From assembly GCA_026545225.1 (NCBI GenBank), contig CM048850.1, forward strand, positions 26,217,797 through 26,281,796: a stretch of 64,000 nt of DNA. The letters run 5' to 3'. Origin of the DNA: Cornus controversa. Its lineage: Eukaryota > Streptophyta > Magnoliopsida > Cornales > Cornaceae. How positions within the stretch are numbered: the stretch's first letter is position 1; every line of letters begins with the position of its first letter. The position numbers and the translations under genes are program-made. Below the pieces are notes generated by a model. That model had not been told where the DNA came from. It saw only the letters and a program-made list of their open reading frames with translations, and did no database searches. Shown piece by piece: positions 55,683 to 64,000 of this stretch.

Positions 55683-57865
55683 AACAACCACCTCCACCTC
55701 CACCTCCTCAAGGAGAGTTGCTTATGGACTTTTACCTTCCGACTACATTTGAAGTACCCTCATGTATCCAATTTCCAGATGTAGTGGCAAATCAATTCGA
55801 AATAAAGTCCTCCACCATCAATCTTCTTAATAGCTTCCATGGTCTCCCTAATGAGGATCCATACCGGCACTTAGATTACTTCCTTTCTGTGTGTTCCACT
55901 ATTCGTGTACCACACTTTACGGAGGATGATCTAAAGCTGCGTATGTACCACACTTTAGTGCAAAGTTTTTATGATGGGGTGAGTGAGCAACATAGACAAA
56001 TGATAGACTCCGCGTGTGGGGGTGGATACCTTTTGAAAAGCCCCGATGAGGCATGGAAACTTTTTCAAACCCTAAGCAACAATTCAGCTCAACGCTCCTC
56101 CACTAGGAAAGGGAAGGCCACCCAACCTTGTAGAGGAGTGCATGAAATTTCACGGGTAGATGAGGTTGCCATGCAAGTAGAAGCCCTATCCCAAAAAATG
56201 GATTTAATCATGAAAAATGGGCTACCTACTCCAAGCCAACCTGTTCAAAATCAGGAAGGTTGTTCATTTTGCTATAGTACTTCACATTTTGTGCGAGATT
56301 GTCCTATTGCCGGGCAATCTCCCGATTATTCTCAAGAGCAAGTGAATGCCTTGTACTCTAAACATATGAATGATCCATATTCAAACACGTACAATCCTGG
56401 TTACAAGAACCATCCGGCTTTTTCATGGAAACCTCAAGAATCAAGTCCCTCTTTTCAAGGGCAAAATTCTTTTAATTCCCAATCTCAACAGCCTCATTAT
56501 AGGCCGAATCCTCAACCTTACCATCAAAGATCCAATTACCAACAACCACCACCTCCTCCGAGAAGCCAAGGCTTTGGAGAAAGAGTGATAAGCAATCTTG
56601 AGGCCAATACCCGCTTATTGCAAACTCACTCTGAATCAATCTCTAAGCTGGAAGTGAATGCTCAATCTATGGCTAGGTTAGAAGCTCAAATTGGGCAACT
56701 AGCTATTGCCTTGAATAGAAGGGAGGAAGGTAAGTTGCCAAGTCAACCGGTGGCAAATCCTAAAGGTGTTCATATGATTGAGGATCCATCATCTTCAACT
56801 TGTAATGCTCCTCCGGAGCAAGTTCAATCAATCACCACCTTAAGGAGTGGTAAAATCTTCAATTCCAAGGTAGGGGAGGAAGAGAAGAAGGAATTCAATA
56901 AGCAATCCGCAAATCCAAAAGAATCCCATTTAAATCCAAAAGTGTTTCCTTTAAATCCAAATGTGCATAACATCCCTTTAAATCCAAAAGGAAAGGCAAG
57001 TGAAGTTGTGTCGTCATCAATTCCAAATCTTGACACTTCTTTTGAACCTTCGGTTCCTTTTCCTCAAAGATTGAAGGAACCTTCTCATTTTGGGAAGCAA
57101 GGAAAGAAAATCCAAGACATGATGGAGATCTTCAAACAAGTAAAGATCAATCTCCCTCTCCTTGATGCTATTCAACAAATTCCCTCCTATGCTAAATTCT
57201 TGAAGGACTTGTGCACTCAAAAGCACAAATCTAAGAATAATGTTCCTAAGAAAGTCCTCTTAACTGAGCATATAAGCTCCATTTTCCCACACCAAGCCCC
57301 TCCTAAATTCAAAGATCCGGGTGCTCCGACCATTTCGTGCACCATCAAAAATTATTCTTTTGAAAAGGCACTTCTTGATCTAGGGGCTAGTGTCAATTTG
57401 CTTCCATTCTCAGTTTACCAACAACTAGGTTTGGGGGAACTCAAGCATACCACGGTTGTGTTGCAACTTGCCGACCGCTCGGTGAAGCAACCACGTGGCA
57501 TAATTGAGGATGTAATCATTCAAGTGGACAAATTCTACTTTCCGGTGGACTTCATAGTCCTTGACACGGAACCGGTCCAAAATCCAAATCGGCATATTCC
57601 TATCATTCTAGGTCATCCATTCTTGGCCACGGCAAACGCTTGCGTTAATTGCCGTACCGGAGTGATGGACATCTCTTTCGGGAATATGAAAGTCCGCTTG
57701 AACATCTTCAATGCTTCCCACCACACATTCGAAGAAGAAAGTGAGTGCTTTTGTGTCGATGTAGTGGAAGACCTTGTTCAAGAAGCACTTCCTTCTATTC
57801 TTTCCAAGGATCCTTTAGAGGCATGCCTAAATCACTTCAACTATGATGATTTTGACATTGAGTAA
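55683..57865 (+). pseudogene. gag: Family-B gag-protease of Athila element 2
   Basis: A long frame, open from 55670 to a TAA at 57863, re-reads the gag start: YLPTTFEVPSCIQFPDVVAN corresponds to the family-A YVPETYTSSANFQL region. An internal part of gag is missing in frame (LKLRMY joined to HTLVQSFYDG). Then come a knuckle-like CSFCYSTSHFVRDC, a Gln/Pro-rich linker and the block KLPSQPVANP. The protease has LLDLGASVNLLPFSVYQQL, PVDFIVLDTEP and NRHIPIILGHPFLATA. The reading continues past the TAA before a frameshift near 57980. Confidence 0.8.
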
Positions 57866-59693
57866 TCTATTTGTGAAGTCAACTCAATGCTCGATGTCAA
57901 TACCGTTATGGATGTGCCTAAATGGAAAGTTCCAAGAGAACCCTTGCCCCCTTTGTCCAAAACTTCCCACTCCTCTAATTTTCCCACCACAACTTGAGCT
58001 CAAGCCTCTACCGGCTACACTCAAGTATGTTTTCTTGGGCGCTAATGAGACCCTTCTAGTCATTATTGCTTCCAATCTCCCCAATGATCAAGAGATGGAA
58101 CTCATCAAAGTGCTAAAAGAGCATAAGGAAGCAATAGGATGGAGTGTGGCAGATCTTAAGGGAATAGACCCTTCTATTTGTATGCACTGCATACACTTGG
58201 AAGAGGATGCAAAGACCTCAAGGGAGGCATAACGTCAATTAAATCCAAATATGAAGGACGTTGTAATGAAGGAGGTGGTGAAGTTACTAGATGCGGGAAT
58301 TATTTACCCCATCTCAGATAGCAAGTGGGTTAGTCCCACTCAAGTGGTTCCAAAGAAGTCAGGTATTACAGTGCAACCAAATGATAAGGGTGAATTAGTT
58401 CCCCAGCGCACCACCACGGGCTGGAGAGTGTGCATAGATTATAGGAAATTAAATTCAGCCACTCGGAAAGATCACTTCCCCCTCCCATTCATTGATCAAA
58501 TATTGGAGAGATTAGCCGGGCAAAGTTTTTATTGCTTTTTAGATGGATATTCTGGCTATAATCAGGTTGCTATAGACCCGAGGGACCAAGAGAAAATCAC
58601 CTTTACATGTCCTTTCGGCACATTTGCTTATAGACGCATGCCCTTTGGGTTGTGCAATGCACCGGCAACTTTCTAACGGTGTATGTTGTCTATCTTTTCG
58701 GACATGGTGGAAAAGTTCTTGGAAGTGTTCATGGATGATTTTTCCATTTTTGGGCCTTCATTTGAATTGTGCCTCCAAAATCTATCCTGTGTTCTCAAAC
58801 GATGTCGAGAGACCAACCTGATTCTTAGTTGGGAAAAGAGCCATTTTATGGTTCAAGAGGGCATTGTCCTAGGGCACATTGTGTCTAAGAGAGGAATCGA
58901 GGTTGATAAAGCCAAGGTTGAACTCATTTCCAAGCTTCCTCCACCATCAATGGTGAGAGAGATTCGTTCATTCCTTGGGCATGCGGGCTTTTATCGCCGT
59001 TTCATCAAAGATTTTAGCAAGATCTCTCGGCCTTTGTGTCGCCTTCTTGAAAAAGAGTCTTGCTTTACCTTTGATGAAGCGTGCCTGAACGCATTTGAAA
59101 AACTCCGCACCATGCTTACAACCGCTCCAATTCTAATCCCTCCAAATTGGGACCTCCCCTTTGAGATCATGTGTGATGCATCCGATTATGCCATGGGTGC
59201 GGTCTTAGGGCAACGAGTAGACAAACTGCCACATGTCATCTACTACGCAAGTAAAACCCTTTCCGAGACTCAAATCAATTATACCACAACGGAAAAGGAG
59301 TTGCTTGCGGTAGTATTTGCATTAGACAAATTTCAAGCTTATTTATTAGGTTCAAAGGTCATAGTCTATTCGGACCATGCTGCCCTCCGGCATCTTTTGG
59401 CCAGAAAGGACACCAAGCCTAGGTTGATCCGATGGATACTCTTATTGCAAGAGTTCAATTTTGAGATTAGAGACAAAAAGGGAACTGAAAATGTGGTGGC
59501 TGACCACCTCTCTAGAATTCTTATTGAATCCCTCCATAATTCCATTCCAGTTTGTGAATCCTTCCCGGATGAACAACTCTTTGTCATTTCTCAAGAGAAT
59601 ATCCCTTGGTATGCAGATGTGGTTAATTACTTGGCAACCGGTAAAATACCACCTTCTTGGACCAAACAAGAGAAGGATTGTTTTCTCTCCTAA
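57866..59693 (+). pseudogene. pol: Athila element 2 reverse transcriptase and RNase H
   Basis: Frame of 57843-59693 with TAA at 58230 and 58674, both where CAA is expected. RT motifs: KLLDAGIIYPISDSKWVSPT, WRVCIDYRKLN, FLDGYSGYNQVAIDP, MPFGLCNAPATF, and an intact FMDD catalytic box at 58728-58739. RNase H has [34 protein letters not shown] and [13 protein letters not shown], keeping the acidic residues. The linker [13 protein letters not shown] is typical of gypsy elements. TAA at 59691 separates it from integrase in the same frame. Confidence 0.9.
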
Positions 59694-60908
59694 TCACGAT
59701 CATATTATTGGGACAATCCTCAATTGTTCAAATATTGCCCCGATCAAATAATTCGTAAGTGTGTACCCAACAGTGAATTCCAAAGCATTCTCAAATTTTG
59801 TCATACACTCGCTTGTGGGGGACACTTTAGTGCTAAGAAAATCGCAGCAAAAATTCTACAATGCGAATTTTTCTGGCCAACGCTTAATCGGCATACATAT
59901 TCATTCTGCCGCTCTTGTGAGCGATGTCAGCGCCTCGGCGCGATGTCTCGGAAGGACATGATGCCTCTTAATCCTATTCTTATTATTGAGATATTTGATG
60001 TGTGGGGCATTGACTTCATGGGACCATTTCCACCTTCTACTGGTCATGAGTACATACTTGTGGTGGTGGACTACGTATCTAAGTGGATAGAGGTCGTTGC
60101 TACCAAAACCAATGATCACGCAGTCGTGGTTAAGTTCATTCAAGCTAATATTTTTAGCCGGTTTGGTACGCCTTGAGCCATCATCAGTGACAGAGGTAAA
60201 CATTTCTGTAACCGGTTCCTTCAAACCTTGCTTACCAAATACTCCGTCACACACAAAGTAGCCACCCCATACCATCCTCAAACTAGTGGCCAAGTAGAGG
60301 AATCCAATAGGGAGATTAAGAACATTCTTCAGAAAACTGTTCGGCTTGACCGGAAAGATTGGTCATTGTGACTAAATGATGCATTATGGGCATACCGAAC
60401 CGCATATAAAACTCCCATTGGAATGTCACCTTATCGGTTGGTTTATGGCAAAGTGTGCCATCTTCCGGTCGAATTGGAGCACAAAGCTATGTGGGCCACT
60501 AAAACTTTCAATTTTGACATGCAAAAGGCCGGATCTAATCGAAAGCTTCAATTAAATGAATTGGAAGAATTGCGACATGACACGTATGAGAACGCTAAAA
60601 TCTATAAGGCAAAGTCCAAAGCCTTTCATGATCGTAATATTCGAGTCAAAACATTTTCGCCGGGCCAAAAAGTATGGTTGTATAACTCACGCCTCCATTT
60701 GTTTCCCGAAAAACTTCGCTCCCGTTGGGATGGTCCATTTTTGGTTAATTCTGTCGCTCCCCACAGAGCGGTAAAATTAAAGGACTTAAAAGATGGCTCG
60801 TTGTTCAAAGTAAATGGGCAGCGCTTAAAAGTGTGCGTGGATGACCAAGTCACCACTGAATACGTGGATGTCGTCACTTTGACGGATCCCGTATATTTTG
60901 ACTCGTGA
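59694..60908 (+). pseudogene. int: Athila element 2 integrase
   Basis: Same frame as RT, with stops near 60174 and 60369. The zinc finger is [10 protein letters not shown] ... CRSCERC. Core residues are in [21 protein letters not shown] and [13 protein letters not shown]. The C-terminal part has VWLYNSRL and RWDGPFLV (GPY/F-type module). Ends with TGA at 60906. Apart from the stops it looks complete. Confidence 0.9.
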
Positions 60909-61074
60909 GCCGATCCGGACGTCGTGCCATAGACGTGTAAGGTGGCGAAGCCATGGTAGCTATCATGCTTCCATGATGTCCCTTTAATCCAAGTTAAAGT
61001 TTGTATCTAAGCAATTTAGTCTCTAATTCCCAAAAATCCAAGTCCCTGAAGCATAACTCAAGCTGACTGTTTTT
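60909..61074 (+). other. Untranslated spacer after integrase
   Basis: Short non-coding stretch leading into the GATCGA array. No motif of note. Confidence 0.5.
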
Positions 61075-61460
61075 GAGCATCTCGATTGATCGAAACCAGG
61101 ATCTCGATCAATCGAGATTTCGATTGATCGAGATTTCAGTCTCGATTGATCGAAAAATTACAGAGAGTTTGAGAAGTCCAAAAGTCCCGAGAGGTAGTAT
61201 TCTTCGATAGCACTTCGATAGGTCTTCGATCGATCAAAAATTTTGATTAATCGAAGTGAAATTTCGATTGATCGAAATAAATTTTTGATTGATCGAATTA
61301 AAAGTCTCGATTCATAGAAGAAATCGTGATTGATCGAAGAAGGACTCTCGATTGATCAAAGTTGATTTTGATCGATCGAAGCTGATCTCGATTGATCGAA
61401 GTAAGATTTCGATTAATCGAAATCTCGATTAATCGAGATACACATCTCGATCAACCGAGA
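61075..61460 (+). repeat. Array of near-palindromic TCGATTGATCGA motifs
   Basis: About 18-20 variants of TCGATTGATCGA (TTTCGATTGATCGAAA, CTCGATCAATCGAG, TTCGATTAATCGAA) at irregular spacing of roughly 15-30 bp. Most are self-complementary around GATC or TTAA. The block lies between integrase and the envelope-position gene. Element 1 has a comparable block at 9150-9360. Confidence 0.85.
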
Positions 61461-62111
61461 TGCACGCGATGCCTGCACGTGAGCCGAACTCTTATTTAAC
61501 CGTTGGGCTTCCCTCTCATTTCAAAAAAAAAAACCATCCGACTTCTTCCCTTCCTCTGTGCGATCCAGAGTCTTTCTAAGAGCCATTCCGCATGTGTTCT
61601 TCCATTCCCGATCATCCATCGCCGTTCGACATAGTCTGAGATCGCCGCGAACACACTCACGCTCATCTCTTCGCGGCTGCGAGTGATTTTCATCTTCGTG
61701 TGTCATTCATCTTCTTCACCTTGAGGTAAGTGATGCATGGCTACATTTTACGTACTTTCTCGCTATTTTTGATAGTTCTACGAGGTAATAAACATAGTTA
61801 GATGATGTTGGGTTGGATTGGTGCATTTGCGATATTCGTAATGAAATTTTGCGGGTTTCGGGGGGTAGGAATACATGTATGGGTGAGATATTGCACTCCC
61901 TCTGTTTCAAATGCTTAGTGTACGAGTTGCGACCGCGACCCATCATTTCGGTTGCATCCGCTCACGCTGCCTCTTTGAGAGCGACTTTTTGAACTCATGT
62001 CAGCACCATGGACTAGGGCCTCATTTTCATTTTTATTCCTTTATTTTTATTCTTAGTTTATTATTCATTTTATTTTCTTTTTATTTACATAATTTTTGGA
62101 ATAAAGTGCAG
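61461..62111 (+). promoter_or_regulatory. Putative internal promoter, leader and intron of envelope-position gene
   Basis: TTATTTAAC at about 61491-61499 is a TATA-like box. A CT-rich leader follows, with TTGAG|GTAAGTGATG as a near-perfect donor at 61725/61726. The intron (61726-62111, 386 bp) becomes very T-rich and ends AAAGTGCAG at 62111, 14 bp before ATG 62126. Splice signals are read directly; promoter use is inferred. The donor could also be joined to an upstream genomic transcript. Confidence 0.5.
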
Positions 62112-62125
62112 ACTGCTCCGAAATC

Positions 62126-63289
62126 ATGGCGAGGGTGAAGAATGCCCCCGGTTCAGTTAGAGACGTGCCCGGGCGAGCCTTCCGGTCTCGGAAGTTTCAC
62201 CAGGAGCAGATTTTTGATTTAACAGAGTTCGAGACGCGTCCCGACAGCACGTGGACTGTCGCTGAGCTCAGGAGGAGATGCCTCGACCGACTATGTGTGC
62301 CTCCCACTGACGTGGCACACGAGCGCTTAGTGCAGGTCTTCTACGAGCGCATGACCTACTCCTGCACAGCGCCGGACACATTAGAGACGGTCGTGGGCAC
62401 CACGACGATCGCAATTACACCGAGCCGGATTACGCAGATGCTCGGCATTCCTCACCAGCAGCCGCCAGACATGGTTGACCAGGACGGTCGACCACTTTTC
62501 AGGGCCGCACTTCCAGCAGACATGACACTGTTCTCCATCATGATGGACATGTGTGGCAGGGCGTTTGCCACACCCAGTCACAACTGCACGTCTAAATCGA
62601 TGTGCCTGAGTAGGCTATGGTTCTTGGACACCGTTCTCATCAAGAACGCGTGTCCCCTGTAGCACGTGGCGGAGCACAGGGGCAACCTCCTCCATTGCCT
62701 CTATGCTTTCCACATGGGCACATGGTTTTCTGTCCCGTCGCTGGTGTGGGGGCAGATGTTCAAAGTCTGGGATGGCCTCGTCAACAAGAGGATGAGGCGA
62801 TCAGCGAGCTGGCGGCTTCCCTTTCCTTTCCTGGTCGCAGCTTTTCTTAGTCATGCTAGTATACCGGTCAGTGATACTGACATCCAATTGGCACCGCCCA
62901 CCCGCTTCACATCTTCTCAATGGGAGCGGGTGAGGCGACACTTAGAGCGACAGGACCACCAGGGTGATCCACCAGACGATGTAGATATGGATGCCCTAGT
63001 GGAGATGGAGGAGGGAGAGCCTGCAGGGGATAGGTCTGAGGACGAGGAGATGGAGGATGAGGAGATGGATATGGCTGCAGAGCGGCGTGACATCCTAGCG
63101 AAGGGCAATTCCTGCCTGGCAGCTGATGTTGAGCGGCTCCAGTAGGGTTTTGACGAGCACGTCCAGGTGACGCAGAGTCAGCTGGAGGGCATTCGTTCGG
63201 ACATTTCTTCTCTGGCTCAGGGTCAGAGGGCGATTCTCGACGAGTTCCGAGCCTTCCGGCAGGACCTGCAGTTCCTGTTTGCAGGATGA
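62126..63289 (+). pseudogene. Envelope-position gene (ATHILA ORF-1/plant transposon protein type)
   Basis: A 388-codon frame from ATG 62126 (MARVKNAPGSVRDVPGRAFR) to TGA 63287, with two nonsense codons, at 62660 and 63143. Motifs: TWTVAELRRRCLDRLCVPP, RLVQVFYERM, ITPSRITQMLGIP, LWFLDTVLIKNACP and GTWFSVPSLVWGQMFKVWD. An acidic tract (EDEEMEDEEMDM) and a C-terminal coiled coil (QLEGIRSDISSLAQGQRAIL) follow. It corresponds to the extra 3' ORF of Athila elements, sometimes called envelope-like. I see no signal peptide and no clear membrane anchor, so an envelope function is not supported. Base composition is richer in GC than the flanks. Homolog: 9806-10468. Confidence 0.75.
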
Positions 63290-64000
63290 GCTTCCACCTC
63301 CACTTCTGCTCCCACCGAGCCACCACCACCACCACCCGCCCTCGAGTAGCTGCTTTTATGTGTCTTTTCTGTTTTACTTTTTGTATTTCCTGTTCTTTCT
63401 TTATGTTTGATAGGCCATGTTGGCCATGTTTTCTTTCATTTTTAGTTTCTTTTTTAGTATTCCACCTACATGTACACCGTGTACTAAACTCATTTTCACA
63501 TTTATGGAATACAGTTATTTTTTTTCTGTTCTACCATGTGTTATCTTTACTGTCTTTATTTTTGCTTTCTGTCAATATCTCTGTTCTCTATACTTTGACT
63601 ATGTATGTAGTACCACTTGTCTAATTGTTATATGCGATTCAGTTGATGATTTCCGTTTATTACCGCCTGGTTTAAATTCCCAATACTGTTGAGATTGCTT
63701 CAACGCAGTATGGCGATAATAAAGAAAGGCAGCCCCTTTGCGTGCTATACGTTAGCGTGCCTGGATAGTCAATATCTTATCGCATAGACCTCTTAGACAA
63801 TTGGGAAACACCAGTTCAGACCCTTAGATATACAGTGATATTGGCATTGTCTGTTTGTGCATAATTATTTCATTATGTTCTGTTTATCTACTTTTTGTTC
63901 CTTTTAATGCTCGTGGTATCTAGTTGGTGTTCTGTGCAGGTTTTTCTTATTTACAGGATGACCGCTACTGTGGAATACCATTTTTGTCGCATTCAGCAAT
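63290..64000 (+). other. 3' untranslated part of Athila element 2
   Basis: T-rich, non-coding; a purine-rich word AATAAAGAAAGGCAG lies near 63717. No LTR start (TGATAGGCG or similar) is seen before the window ends. Confidence 0.5.

Larger units (their letters stand above)
53027..64000 (+). mobile_element. Athila-type Ty3/gypsy element 2, chimeric, runs off the window
   Basis: LTR, tRNA-Asp primer site, gag, protease, RT, RNase H, integrase, GATCGA-rich linker, and envelope-position gene with leader intron. The first 2.65 kb belong to the same family as element 1. From about 55683 the sequence belongs to a different Athila family, whose gag restarts. Its pol is roughly 70% identical in protein to element 1. 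Nonsense codons are scattered, so it is inactive. No 3' LTR appears before the window ends. Confidence 0.85.

Noticed and set aside
61075-61460. CRISPR-like repeat spacing in the GATCGA array
   Set aside because: Plant nuclear context, units are too short and variable, and the spacers are irregular.
62126-63289. Retroviral-type envelope glycoprotein
   Set aside because: Position suggests it, but I see no signal peptide, cleavage site or membrane anchor; the protein is acidic with a coiled coil and matches the plant transposon ORF family instead.

Overview
This is plant nuclear DNA from an angiosperm, almost certainly a eudicot; the species cannot be told from the sequence. The evidence is the content: long Ty3/gypsy and Ty1/copia LTR retrotransposons with plant-type primer-binding sites (tRNA-Asp, tRNA-Arg, initiator tRNA-Met), a CACTA transposon with spliced TNP2 and TNPD-type genes, small inverted-repeat elements with clean target-site duplications (TSDs), relic exons of plant gene families, GT/AG introns and AT-rich spacers. 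There is no rRNA, tRNA, CRISPR or prokaryotic gene organisation. At least 80% of the window is transposon-derived.

Layout. 1-2007: AT-rich sequence ending in a CACTA terminus. 2046-10818: a decayed Athila-type gypsy element whose gag is split by a solo LTR of its own family. It has lost the reverse transcriptase catalytic box and the integrase, but keeps part of an extra envelope-position gene. 10819-17902: mostly non-coding, with single exon relics of three unrelated host genes (OSCA/CSC1 channel, HD-ZIP III factor, HSP90), all on the + strand. 17903-23869: the two genes of an autonomous-type CACTA transposon, both mutated. 25818-38693: a complete Tat-lineage gypsy element (LTRs plus ATATC TSD) with gag-protease-RT-RNase H-second RNase H, integrase, and on the opposite strand a spliced plant-mobile-domain (PMD) gene. 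38699-41990: spacer with degenerate repeats, one short intact gene (40603-40923, possibly cystatin-like) and a Mutator-type MITE. 42008-53026: a gag-only copia element. Its 5' LTR holds a hAT-type MITE, and that MITE holds a very young SIRE-like copia element (42750-50375) that lacks integrase and reverse transcriptase. 53027-64000: a second, chimeric Athila element inserted in the 3' LTR of the gag-only element; it runs off the window.

The most interesting signals are these. (1) The SIRE-like element has two 2531-bp LTRs in which only two differences were seen, although it cannot encode its own reverse transcriptase or integrase. (2) In both Athila elements the envelope-position gene looks like a separate transcription unit, with a TATA-like box, a leader intron and an acceptor just before the start codon. 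(3) The Tat element carries an antisense, intron-containing PMD gene. (4) Exons of three host genes lie on the same strand upstream of the CACTA transposase. (5) A 2.7-kb segment, including a nested-insertion junction and a shared nonsense codon, occurs twice about 51 kb apart. The only ordinary host gene I can support is the small gene at 40.6 kb.
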